Source of the DNA: Syncephalastrum monosporum B8922 | Lineage: Eukaryota > Mucoromycota > Mucoromycetes > Mucorales > Syncephalastraceae | Direction of reading: 5' to 3' | DNA: 64,000 bases | Assembly: GCA_000697355.1 (NCBI GenBank) | Contig: JNEN01001234.1 | Location: 186,001-250,000 of the forward strand | Part shown: positions 33,240 to 43,946 of the stretch, piece by piece | How positions within the stretch are numbered: position 1 is the first letter of the stretch | Layout: each line of letters begins with the position of its first letter | Program-made: the position numbers and the translations under genes | Notes under the pieces: generated by a model | What the model was told of the DNA's origin: nothing | The model's database searches: none | The model's input: the letters and a program-made list of their open reading frames with translations, nothing else

Positions 33240-34769
33240 ATGAGCAAAGTCAAGTCGCTTTTCAAAAAGCTAGAGAATTTGGGCGGCGCCGAACCTCTGC
33301 CGCCGTCCAAGAATGTACCGCCCGTGCCACAGTTTGAACCCTTTGACCCCGTCAAGGCCGAGCTGTTTCGACACCGGAAACAAGTGGGCGTCAATATCGG
33401 ATGCCTCTTTTGCCTCGAAGGCTGGCTGGCACCGCCTCAACTCAAATCGAGCAGCCTCCACCAGTGGGAATCGGAGCACGACTATCTGCAGGCGTGCCAG
33501 TCGCGCGAAGACGCACGCGACTCGCTCGAGAACCATTGGAGGACCTTTGTGACTGAGAAAGATCTCGAATTTCTCGCAAGTGTGGGTGTGAATGCGGTGC
33601 GTTTGCCCGTCGGGTATTGGGCGGTCTGCGACCGCGAGGACCTGACCGGCCCATTCAAGAAGTTCCAAGGCGTATATGATGCCGCGTTCAACTCGATGCT
33701 AGTCTTTATCGCTAATGCGGCCAAACACAATATCGGTGTGCTGGTCGACTTGCACGGCGCCCCGGGTGGCCAAAACTGTGATAGCCACTGTGGCACGACC
33801 GGGAATCAAGCTGCGCTCTTCCGGCTTGGGTCTAGCAATCAGTCGCTCACGCTCAAGGTCCTGACTAAGCTCGCCAAGCATATTGCACCCATCAACAACG
33901 TGATCGGTCTCGAGGTCCTCAACGAGCCCCAGGATGACTCGTCGCTCGGGAGCTTTTATCAGGAAGCCGTCCGCCAGATCCGGCAGACGACACCCAATAT
34001 CTGCCTGCCTGTCTACATTGGCGACGCTTGGAACGTGGACAAGTACAGTGAGTTCATCGCCAAGCACCAGCTCGACTTTGTCGTCCTCGACACCCACCAA
34101 TACTTTTGCCACATGCCGGCCGACCATGCTAAAACTGCCGAACAGCACACGAAGCACCTGACGACGGGTTTGCGGTCCAAGCTCCTCGGCGCGTCGCAGC
34201 GCATCCGTGGCAACATGGTCGTCGGCGAGTGGGCGGTTGTGCTCAACAACAAGTCAATCCCCAAAGGCCAGCACGACGGCAAGGTGATGCGTGACTTTGG
34301 CCTGGCAGAGCTGCAGGTCTGGGACGACACGTGTGCGGGGCAGTTTTACTGGACATACAAGACAGCCGATGATGGCTGGTACTGGAGCTTCATTTACTGT
34401 CAAAAGAACGGTACCCTCCCACAGCACTTTGATGGGTTTATTCAGGCGGACACGGGCGCCATTAGCCAGCAAAAGGATAGTCAGTGCAAAATCGCCCATG
34501 ATCAACATGTGGGATACTGGTCAGAGCAGCACCAGCAGCCAGTGGTGGACAACGCCTGGCGGTTCGAGGCCGGTTTCAAGACGGGGTACGACGTAGCGCT
34601 CCGATTCGTTCAGAATGGATGTCGGGTCGGGTTCACGGGGCAGCTCGCACATGAATATGCAATGCAGCATTGTCGTGAGGACAGCTCGCCCGACGCCCGT
34701 GCTCAGGCCTGGCAATTCGAACATGGTTTCACGCAGGCCGTCAAAGCTGTCAACCAAGCCGTCGTCTAA
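33240..34769 (+). CDS. GH5 exo-1,3-beta-glucanase-like protein, cytosolic type
   Basis: An intronless gene of 509 residues. The glycoside hydrolase family 5 fold is clear: VGVNIGCLFCLEGW, VGVNAVRLPVGYW, VLVDLHGAPGGQN, the acid/base Glu229 in GLEVLNEP and the nucleophile Glu330 in VVGEWAV. There is no signal peptide, so it resembles the intracellular glucan 1,3-beta-glucosidase-like group (yeast YBR056W type) rather than secreted Exg1. A C-terminal extension of about 90 residues (after GAISQQKDSQ) contains two similar helical blocks (FEAGFKTGYDVALRF and FEHGFTQAVKAV). The likely substrate is beta-glucan or a related glucoside. The start is the ATG at 33240. Confidence 0.85.
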   Translation: MSKVKSLFKKLENLGGAEPLPPSKNVPPVPQFEPFDPVKAELFRHRKQVGVNIGCLFCLEGWLAPPQLKSSSLHQWESEHDYLQACQSREDARDSLENHWRTFVTEKDLEFLASVGVNAVRLPVGYWAVCDREDLTGPFKKFQGVYDAAFNSMLVFIANAAKHNIGVLVDLHGAPGGQNCDSHCGTTGNQAALFRLGSSNQSLTLKVLTKLAKHIAPINNVIGLEVLNEPQDDSSLGSFYQEAVRQIRQTTPNICLPVYIGDAWNVDKYSEFIAKHQLDFVVLDTHQYFCHMPADHAKTAEQHTKHLTTGLRSKLLGASQRIRGNMVVGEWAVVLNNKSIPKGQHDGKVMRDFGLAELQVWDDTCAGQFYWTYKTADDGWYWSFIYCQKNGTLPQHFDGFIQADTGAISQQKDSQCKIAHDQHVGYWSEQHQQPVVDNAWRFEAGFKTGYDVALRFVQNGCRVGFTGQLAHEYAMQHCREDSSPDARAQAWQFEHGFTQAVKAVNQAVV

Positions 34770-35331
34770 TCATAACCCACCCCCTTTCTATATTATCAAA
34801 TATTTTACTCCATATGACTGATAATTCTTTCTTTCCTGTTTCCTAGTTTCCCTTGTCGCATAAGGTTTCCGTTTGATGCGGACGCTGCATTCTTGCATTC
34901 TTTCACATTTGTGTTTTTTTCCTTTTCTCGCTATTCTAGCACCATGTGATGTGTTTGCAATTGGACTCTTTATATACTATGCATAGTCAAAGACAACAAC
35001 AACATACATACATATACATACAGTTATAACTGTGGAAAGAAAAAGTATAGGAGAGAAAGAGAGAGGTCATATGTATAGGGGGATGGGGGAATTAGAAGAA
35101 CATACAAGAACAAATAATATGTGCACAGAAAAAAAAAAGACGAAGGGGTATGGCATAAAGGAAGTCGGGCGAGAGATGGTCGAATGCGTGTCTCTTGTGG
35201 GGGTCTCTTGCGGATGAATAGATGAGGTGTTGATGTGAGTGTGTGTTTGCTTCGAGTGGTACGTTGAATACACAGTATGCCACTGTCAGAATAAAAAAAA
35301 TGGAGAAAAAAAAAAAGAAATGCATGAGTGT
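34770..35331. other. Convergent 3' intergenic region
   Basis: 562 bp between the GH5 gene (+) and the kinase gene (-). It is AT-rich with A and T runs suited to 3' ends. I see no gene. Confidence 0.5.
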
Positions 35332-36557
35332 TTAAACCGGTGGCAAGTCCTCGGAAGTCGGAGATGCAGGTGGCGTCCATGGCAGCTGCTGCTTTGGCAG
35401 CTGCTGCTTTGGCTGCAAGGGCTGCTTCATGAGTGTGCTTGTAGGAGAGCACACAGGCGAGGCAGGCGTAAAGAAGGGGCGACTGCTGTCTTCGTTGGGC
35501 GTCGTGGGAGGCGAGGGCGGGAACATGTTTTGCAGCGAGAGCTTGGGCTTGTTCTCGGCCCGCTCAATTTCGCGGGTTCGGGTAAAGTGCTTGCAACGCT
35601 GGATCGCCTCGCGGAGTTCTTGCAAGCCGATGCGGCGTGCCGGGTCAATACAAAGGATCCGCTTAAGGATTGTGTTGAGCTCGCGGCTCACCGGCAGAAT
35701 CTTGTAGATGAAGTCGCGGTCGGCCAGATACGAACGGAACGACTCGTCATCGAGACAGGCCTGGAGCCACGGGTTGCGTCCGGCCGCGAGGTTGATCAAA
35801 ATAATGCCGAGCGACCAAATGTCGTTCGGTGCAGTGGCGTATCCTGTGGCGTTTGCCTTCTTTTGGGCTCCTTGGCATTCTGTAGAAAAAAAAATTTAAG
35901 ATTAGTATTCGATGATAAGACTAGAAAGAGAGAGATATGCTTGGTTTTTTGAAATTTACCTGGAGAAAAGTAAAAGGTACTGCCACAGCCATACTCTCTG
36001 CTCACGGCGTCGCTCGTGGCCAGGCCAAAGTCGGCGAGCTTAAGAGTGTAGCCGTCGTCAAAAACGAGAATATTCTCGGGTTTGAGGTCACGATGATAGA
36101 TATGACGGCTATGACAATGCTCAACGGCGTCGATCAGTTGGAGGAAAACGCGACGGATAAGGTTGTGATTGCCAAAGTAGCGGTTCTGTTCCGTGATAGC
36201 CGAAAAGAGATCGCCCTGGGGCCCGTGCTCGAGTACGACGTGGATAAAGTCGTCCTGCTGCACAATGTGCTCGAGGCGAATGATGTTTGGGTGATTGAGT
36301 TGGGCGTGCAAGGTCAGCTCAGTGCGTTGCAGTGCACGCTGATGGTCGGTCACGTAGGGCTTCTGCTGAGGAAGCGATTTGATGGCATAATACTGCTTTG
36401 TGGAAGACTTTACATCCCGGGCAAGATATACCCGGCCATAAGCACCCAAACCAAGAACATGTTCGATTTCGTACTTGTTGATTCTTGTTCCAGCCGCCAG
36501 TTGTTTTCCAGTCATGGAGGATGCGTTGGGTGCCATGCTATTGAACGTGCTGTGCAT
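35332..36557 (-). CDS. Ser/Thr protein kinase, Ran1/Vhs1-like
   Basis: Exons 35960-36557 and 35332-35879, joined by an 80-nt intron, give 381 residues. The kinase domain is complete: glycine loop VLGLGAYGRVYLA, lysine in YYAIKSL, catalytic HRDLKPEN, DFG in LADFGLAT. The activation segment GCGSTFYFSPE crosses the splice, and the APE-equivalent continues as CQGAQKKANATGYATAPNDI. SLGIILINLAAGRNPW is typical of the fission yeast Ran1 and budding yeast Sks1/Vhs1 group, which controls nutrient response and the switch to meiosis. The C-terminal 70 residues are Pro/Ser/Gln-rich with TPP motifs. The role in this organism is inferred. Confidence 0.88.
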
Positions 36558-37869
36558 AAATAGAGATAAATAGATAGAAAGAGGAGGCTATGGGAGAGCC
36601 CAAGAAATGAGAAAGAGAAAAAAAAAAGCAAGAGAAGAAAAAGACAATGAAGTATGAGTAGTAATGGAAAGAAGCCAACGAATTCATGCTGTCCTTTTAT
36701 ATTTTTTAGCAGAAGGAAGGCGAGGTCCAAATTTAGTAAAACAAGGAGGAATCTTTTTTCTGGACTCTCTGTGCATGTGGAAGCGTCTTTGGGGGGTATC
36801 CGAATGGGGGGAGGGGCAATGAATATTTTTGGCAAAAAGAAACTGAGATTAAAACCACTGAATAGGGTGTCCCCGCGATTGACATGATAAAAGGTCGAGA
36901 CACAGCCATCATGCACACATGCACACATGTACACACGCCATCCATTCCATCATCACTATATCTTTCTTTTTTTTCTTCGTTCTTTTCTACGTCTGTCGGA
37001 TTCTCTATTTTTAATTCGCTCAAGAGTATGGGGTTACGATGATCATCTTAAAAAATTTGAAAACATGATAATTGCTGTCGTACGGTTATGCATGTATCTC
37101 GGGTGGTGTTGCACGTCTGGAATAGGCGGTGCATTGAAAGCATATAGGGTGCATGCTGCTGCGCCATCCCTATACGGCAAGTCATCCAAAGCTTCATTGG
37201 TCTTCCTCCAATGTGACATAAAAGAGTATCATGTATATATGGATATATGGATATACGGATATATGGATGATGCATCATGGCGTGATACTTTATTCTGATG
37301 ATTTCCTGAAATACCTATTTGCTGCATACAGCCATGGAAAGGATGCTATTAGCTGGGTCTTGTATGCCGATAGAAAGACCAGCGGATAAACGAGGGCGGT
37401 AGCTATCATCTGCATACATGCTTTTTTTTTACCGGCCCCCCCCCCACTCTGGGTTTCATGGCCCCCCATCCTTTTTGCCCCTATTAAGGGTGTTCGTGTC
37501 TGGTCAAAGAGCAAAGAAGAAAAAACATAATAATAATAATCAATTTTGAAGTCGATGCTGAGATAGACTTTCTTGGTATACCTCATTCGGAAGGATTCAT
37601 TTATGACAGGAGAGCAAAGTAAACTAAATATAGAGAGTAAAAGAAACAAAGTAAAGTAGACAGATAAAGAGGGATCGGCTCGGAGCAACGATGACCCTTC
37701 CCGTCGATGAACAGGCAGCTCAGCAAAAAGGCAGTCTGGACAACATGACATGCCAACGCACACATTCCTTTTTAGTCCGGATCGGCTCTTCAAAAACAGA
37801 ATGATGCTCTGCACAATCGTAGCAGTGTTCTGGACCTGTTGCTAATACAAGTTGCTCCATCTAGAGTAC
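36558..37869. promoter_or_regulatory. Divergent promoter region
   Basis: 1.3 kb between the kinase (-) and the antiporter (+). It contains a short ATATGGAT tandem repeat near 37237-37268 and a C run near 37437-37445. No gene is supported. Confidence 0.5.
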
Positions 37870-40380
37870 ATGCGTTTGCACCTCCTTATCGTGGCCCTTG
37901 TATGCCTGTGCCTGCGTGTCTCTGGTAAACCTACCGACGTGAGTCTCTTGTCAGTTGTTGTCGATCTTCCCTTGCTCCAGGACCCTGCTTCTTATCTTTT
38001 ATTGTGTTATATCCAACTCTAGCACACCTTTTCTCCACAGGATGCCACCCAGATCTACCAGATCTTCCGGCAAGGGCAGCGCCACAAAGAGGATCTGCAC
38101 GTAGAAAAGCAAAAGCTGTATGATAGTATCAACGCCTTCAAAACCGAGCACGACGAGGCACTTTATAAACTCGCAGGCGTCAAACTCGACGACTTTGCTG
38201 CACTCGAGACCCTGGTGTTCGGCATGGTTGATGTCTACGACAATGCTGTTCACAGCAGTTCGCGAGCGTACGACTTTCGTACACCCGCCCTGAAATTGAC
38301 GTTTGATTTCCAGCATGCGATTCGTGAATCGCACCAGCGTCTAAGGGCCGATTCGTTTGATGAACTGAATCGGTTGACGGAAAGCGTTCCGGAGCCTCAG
38401 GAGCAGCATGACGCCACCGCGCAGCATTATACGCCCCACCACGAACACACGGAGGGAGACACGCCTGACTCGGCAGAGGCCATGAAGGAGCTCCTCCACG
38501 GCATGTTGCAGGAAGTACGTCAGAACGCAGATCAGCTCGAAGACGGCATGCACCGCCACAACCTCCAGTTCGGTCACGAAGGCGCCACCATCGAAACCGT
38601 CCTCAAGCTCAATGACGAGCTCAACAGCGATGTATCCGACGAGTCCGCGGTCTTGATTGATCAGGATAACAATGAATACATCATGACGCGACCCTTTGAT
38701 ACCACTGTCATTTACGAAGGTAATTTATGGGATGTGCATGTGCGTGCGCATACATGCTGACCCCCAAAATGGATTTTCTACATAGACATGCAACTGCTGC
38801 ATGACTTCATTCTGATCGTGGTCTCTTCCTTTGGATTGGGATGGATCTTTGAGGCACTCGGACTACCTGGTAAGGGTCCTAAATTCTCTTTTTTACGCAA
38901 TATGTCATGGCACGGGGGCTAATGCACCCCTAGCTTTCTTTGGATACATACTCGCAGGCGTCATCACTGGGCCTTCGGGGTACAATTTGATCAAGGTAAC
39001 ATCAGAGAACGAATTCTTCAGAGTTCCAATACCTGATCTTCCATTTTTTCTTTCCAGGAACTGATCCAGGCGGAGACGCTGGCCCAACTCGGCGTCATCT
39101 TCATCGTCTTTGTCCTCGGTCTCGAGTTCTCCCTGGAGAAGCTGCGCTCCATGTGGCGTCTGGCTCTTGGGGGCGCGATCATGATCTTGGCAGCCACTGT
39201 ATTCCTCTTTGTCATTATGGGCGCCATCATCGGCGCATCCATGAAGGAGGCCATTTTTGTCGGCGCATGTGTCAGTCTAAGCTCAACAGCTGTCGTCGTG
39301 AAATGCATCAAGTCAGACCATCTCGAGCATTTGTATGGTCTTCTCGTGATGCAGGATGTCTTATTGGGCTTCATGCTGGTAAGTGAAGGTTTGCGCACGC
39401 GCAAAAGAGTGGGTACAAGTGTGTGGGACCGTGCGGTGGCGTGAGTGCATCGATGCATCGGATGTCATTTTTTGTACACACGCACGCCCATACGCACGAA
39501 CGCATGATGGGGGATGGACGTAAAATGATGAACTCTTACATTTTTGCTCTTATTTTAGGCCATCATACCGGCTCTAGCCAAGTCTGGTATCCAAGTCTTT
39601 TTTGCTATTGTCAAGATCGCTTTATCCTTTACTATTTTCGGCGTCGTGTGCTTTGCACTTGTCAAGTTGATGCCACTCGTTCCGCGGGCGATTCGGCGCG
39701 CGTTTCCCAAGAAAGCGATTCAGCACAACCACGAGCTTATGTTGCTGGGCACCATCGCGGTCTGTATGGTCATGCTTGTTGTTTCAGAACACCTGGGTCT
39801 TGGCATGGAAATTGGTTGCTTCGCTGCCGGCGTCATTGTCCGGTCCCGCAAGGGTTTATTTGAGTCATCGCTGGCGGTGATTGAGCCCGTGCGCGATTTA
39901 TTTGCGTGCCTCTTTTTTGCCTCGATTGGGTTGCATGTGTACCCTTCATTTTTGGCCTCAGAGGCCATGCTGCTGCTCACTCTGGCGGCTGGCGTCATTG
40001 GCTTCAAATACCTCGTCACGTCCGGTATCTTGGTCATCCTCAAGCTCGATCTGAGACAGTCTTCAACAATGGCTATTGCTCTTGCTCAGATATCCGAGTT
40101 CGGCTTCGTGCTGGCCTCACGTGCAAAGCAACTTGACATCATCTCTCGTGAAGTCTATTATCTCCTCTTGGCTGTCACGTCCCTTACCCTCCTCTCCACG
40201 CCCTTGCTCTGGAAGCTGATGAATAGAACCTCGCTCTTATCCCAATCGAACAACGTCAACACATCCTCCACCCACCTTCCCCTGCAGCAACTCCCTGAAG
40301 ACCAACATCACCATCATCATCATCACCACCACCACCCTGTAGTTTCCATTCCCCTTGACGATTCTGACAAGATCGCCTAG
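37870..40380 (+). CDS. TMCO3-like CPA2 cation/proton antiporter
   Basis: Six exons (37870-37938, 38041-38719, 38786-38869, 38934-38995, 39058-39378, 39559-40380) give 678 residues. Exon 1 is a signal peptide (MRLHLLIVALVCLCLRVSG). A helical luminal domain of about 230 residues follows. Then comes a CPA2-type Na+/H+ or K+/H+ exchanger domain with conserved blocks GYILAGVITGPSGYN, LGVIFIVFVLGLEFS, SLSSTAVVVK and FFASIGLHV. A soluble coiled-coil N-domain before the exchanger is the layout of animal TMCO3 and plant KEA-like proteins. The C-terminus has ten consecutive histidines before a short tail. It probably exchanges monovalent cations for protons in an endomembrane compartment. The substrate ion is not readable. 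Confidence 0.85.
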
Positions 40381-41023
40381 CTATTTTATTTCATGCAGCA
40401 TATGTTTCCTTTTCGAAAATAACGTTCTTATTTACATACTGACACGCCGTCGTCCTATTTTTAGAGAAGGGGCCAAGACAGGCGATCAACAGCATGTTTC
40501 TATTATCAGTCATCCATTGTCCGTCTGTCATTGAAAGATGGGGCACACACGTGCCTTGGCCCCTTCTTCTACTCTCCATACTTCTGGAAACTTCGTAGAC
40601 TTCTACACATATTAGCATGTCAGCTGATACCGTAAATAACCCCAAGGTATCCATCAAAGGCAACTTTTAATGTTCACGGCAGATCGTAACTTTTTTTTAT
40701 TTTTGACTGCATTGCCACGTGGGGATTGGGGATGAGATCTAGACCCTCCGCGTTATACTTTGCGGCACATGATACCCACATACACTCTGCATGCAAAGAC
40801 GAGCAAATGTGAAATTGCAGACCAGACTGCGTAAGTGCGTATTGAAAATGATAACATTAAATTGAAGAAAGGGAGAGAAAAAGAATAGAAGAGAAAAATA
40901 AAAATAAAAATAAAAGAGGAGAAAAGGTACAAAGAAATGTCAATGGCGTGCTCAATAAAGAGCTGATGTGTGGAGGTATAAGAAGGGCAAGGAGTAAAAA
41001 GATATAAAGAGAAGATATGATAT
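40381..41023. other. Convergent 3' intergenic region
   Basis: 643 bp between the antiporter (+) and the 263-aa gene (-), AT-rich with a purine-rich stretch near 40865-40930. I see no gene. Confidence 0.5.
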
Positions 41024-41815
41024 TTAAGCTATTTGTTGTCCGGGTATGATAAAGTCAGAATTCTTGTTAGCCTGCACAAGATACTGACGTTGCTGTCGCA
41101 GCATACTGGCCTCACGAAGCTTGAGGAGCATGGAACCGTAATTGTCAAAGTAGCGCTTGAGCTCGGTGACAGTGAGATGCGACCATGGCTCTTCAGTCGC
41201 AAGATGAAGTGGGTGGATAAGACCGCGATAAGAAGACCAGACTTCGGCCTCAAACTGAGCTTCGTCGGCTTCTCCGCTCCACTCATATCCGTAACCTTGC
41301 CAAACGAGGGTCACCGAGGAGGAGCTCTTGTTACTTGGTACGACATGGAATGTGTTGTCATACTCGACAGGTGTCTTGTTCTTCTTTTTGTTTTCCTCTT
41401 CTGCTGCTGCCGCCTTTTCTCTCTCGGACTCGGCTTCGTCGTCCATGATCATCCCGCCGTGCTTGTCGGAGAGTGCGTCTGTGACGAGGACAGGTACGAG
41501 TGTCGCACCCTGCCGTTCTTTCTGTGGGGTCGCGTACAAGACTGCAGACAGCGATCGTCGGATGGTGTTGCGGATCGCTTTGGGGTCCTTTTGGGTCGCC
41601 TCTGAGGGATCATAGCTGGAGTTCTTTCGAAACGATTGCAGGTATAAGGATTGTGACTTTTCCGCTCGGCGCCGGTTGTGATGATGAGGGGCAGATGGTG
41701 CGGGCTGTTGCGTTGGCGACGCTGAAGGAGGTACGCCGTTTGCTTGTTGTTGTTGCGGAGTGGGTTTTGAAAAAAAGCTGGCAAACGAAAAGCGTTTGTT
41801 GCGTTTGGCATCCAT
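41024..41815 (-). CDS. Conserved-looking protein of unknown function, 263 aa
   Basis: A single exon from ATG 41815 to TAA 41024. I do not recognise the family. The N-terminal third is basic and Gln/Pro/His-rich (RNKRFSFASFFSKPTP). A central segment (KAIRNTIRRSLSAVLYATP) looks like an amphipathic helix. An acidic, Glu/Lys-rich linker leads to a compact C-terminal domain of about 110 residues (FHVVPSNKSSSSVTLVWQGY, EVWSSYRGLIHPL, LKRYFDNYGSMLLKL). Aromatic residues and the strand/helix pattern suggest a folded domain. It carries no signal peptide or membrane helix. The opposite strand is also open in part but reads as a shadow. Confidence 0.6.
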   Translation of the reverse strand: MDAKRNKRFSFASFFSKPTPQQQQANGVPPSASPTQQPAPSAPHHHNRRRAEKSQSLYLQSFRKNSSYDPSEATQKDPKAIRNTIRRSLSAVLYATPQKERQGATLVPVLVTDALSDKHGGMIMDDEAESEREKAAAAEEENKKKNKTPVEYDNTFHVVPSNKSSSSVTLVWQGYGYEWSGEADEAQFEAEVWSSYRGLIHPLHLATEEPWSHLTVTELKRYFDNYGSMLLKLREASMLRQQRQYLVQANKNSDFIIPGQQIA

Positions 41816-43200
41816 GGTTAGAGAGAAGTATGTATGATATGACAGCTAAAAAATGGGTTCTATATGTCTATGTGTACGGTGTATTAGTTGAGGATAATAT
41901 GAGGATGTATATGTGCCTGAGCTAAGGAGGAAAAGCGGGGAAGGGGAGCCGGAGAAAGGAGGCTTGTCATGTATATCTGCTGCAATTTGAGTTGAGTCTT
42001 GTGTGCCGATACACACCCACTTTCACCTGCTGTCTCAAATGCTTTTGTGTTCTCTCTGCACTTGCTGACACGCTACAGTTAGCCGCTTTTACTCTCATAC
42101 ACAGCTGGACTATGAATTTTTTCACGCGCCGTCCAAACAAATATGCATTAAACTTTGCCCAATGATACTGTCCTCTTGGCATATATGGTAAGATTTGTGT
42201 AGCTGTGGGATACACAAACATAGCACGCGAGCGGGATCTCCGGGTCGTGGTTCTTTCGTGTGCAGGGGGTCTGCGCGCATCATCTACCAGGCAGTATATG
42301 TGTATGTATACATTTATACATCTTTGCATCTTGTTACATCAATATGCTCCATTTTTCTTCAAAAAAAAAAAAATTCGAGTAACCTGTCCCCGTCTGTTGT
42401 TCCACTGCAGGCCCGCACATAGTGCTGCTTCCCGCTGTCTATGTGAATAAATGTCGATGTCTACTCCATTATGCCGTGGACTGGTCTGATTGAATGAAGT
42501 TGTATTGGCCACTGTGCTTTCAAGATGAGTATTGTGATAAAAATGTGTAAAAAAATTCTTTTTGCCAGTACTAGAATCATACCGTCGCATTTGTGAATTT
42601 GGCGGTTATAGAGGACGTCGTCTATATTCGTAAGCGATGTATCTCAGTCACTCGCGAATGAAGGCGGTGTTTGATTGGCATGGTGGCGTGGAGCACTTGT
42701 CTCAGGTGCTCAAACGTGTAAACTCAATATCACAGGCATGTTCATACAACTTAGAGGCCCGTGCCTAAAATGGTGAGTACACGATGAAAACTCATTTTTT
42801 AGATTTTTCTCTAATGCTATCGCTTTTTGATATATCCATGCAACAGCGCACATGCAGAACTTACACATAGATAGTTGGTGAACTCTCTATCTGTAAGTGC
42901 TTCATCACTTCGAAGCAAACGCAAGACTTCCTGAATATAACAGTATACCAACGAAAGAAAATGCATGACAGTCTGAATGCTAAATTCTTGGATGGCTAGG
43001 ATCGGATTTTAAACGCGTACATCAAGCATTGTTCTTTTTGCTTCTAAAATATGGATTTCTACACTAATCCATAGCCTCTTCCACTATGTAATCATTTCGA
43101 TTTCCAGATATGAGCTTGTCATAATGTATGTTTCCCATTGTGACCTGGTCAATTCGTATCATATGAAATCATCACCGTAAGGACAAGGGTCTCAAACGGT
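41816..43200. other. Gene-poor intergenic stretch
   Basis: AT-rich sequence with an A run near 42361-42373. A 36-codon open frame at 42658 has no recognisable product. I see no supported gene. Confidence 0.45.
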
Positions 43201-43560
43201 TTATTTAGAGGTTATCACGGGTCAAATGAACATACACCTTCCCATCGTCAAAATACTTCCCCGACTGTCAATGCTAAAGCGAGTTCAGTACCATTCTCCA
43301 ATGAAAAAGTACGCGTATGTGGCAACCTTTTTTGCGCCAGGAAAACGGACGGCGGTCGAATCCGTTGACATGTCGGGCGCTCACCATGTGCATTCCGTCT
43401 CAGTTTTACCCACGCCTGTTATGATATTAGCGCTTATAACGACGTGATGTTCACCAGCCTCAAAATCAGTGAGCTCTTGGTCGAATTCATACATAGTGTA
43501 AATCTCATAGTAGGAAAGCTGATGTTCAAAAGCATTCTTGTGCCTTCATGGGTGGGGAGC
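43201..43560 (-). pseudogene. Decayed gene of unknown family
   Basis: On the minus strand, frame-coherent protein-like sequence runs from about 43535 to 43270 with blocks YEIYTMYEFDQELTDFEAGE, HHVVISANIITGVGKTETEC and, after a TGA, STAVRFPGAKKVATYAYFF. A frame change follows, then GKYFDDGKVYVHLTRDNL ending in a stop near 43205. No donor/acceptor pair of reasonable length joins the pieces, so I read it as a pseudogene. I do not recognise the family. Confidence 0.4.
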
Positions 43561-43946
43561 AGCGAGGGAGGTGCGATTAGGTTTCACGCGTGAAAATTGA
43601 ATATCACCACGCGCTTATTCGATGAAATCCGTCAATTTGCTGCCACGCCGCAATGAGAAGCTTCCGCAACCCGGATACTACTGAAGTACGCACATAATGT
43701 GACGCCCAAAGTGACAACAATATCGGCATACTTAAAGAACCATGAGCCCAAATCCGATTTCCTGGGACGGGCTTTTTTTTTTCTGAAATCATCTTTTGAC
43801 GTGGTCTGAAAGATCTGAAACCGGGTGATGATTTCATGCCTTTGCATGAAATACCCATATATTCACCTTCAGCTCATCGTTTTTTCTGTCCATTTCTCTT
43901 TCCTTGCTCATTCTTTTCTTGTCCTGCTTTTCGTTTCTCCTCTACC

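Noticed and set aside
37290..37814. Minus-strand frame between the kinase and the antiporter
   Set aside because: The hydrophobic translation comes from AT-rich promoter DNA and shows no family pattern.
43604..43858. Minus-strand open frames just upstream of the PKA gene
   Set aside because: Two overlapping frames are open but neither gives a recognisable protein or joins the decayed gene at 43201-43560 in phase.
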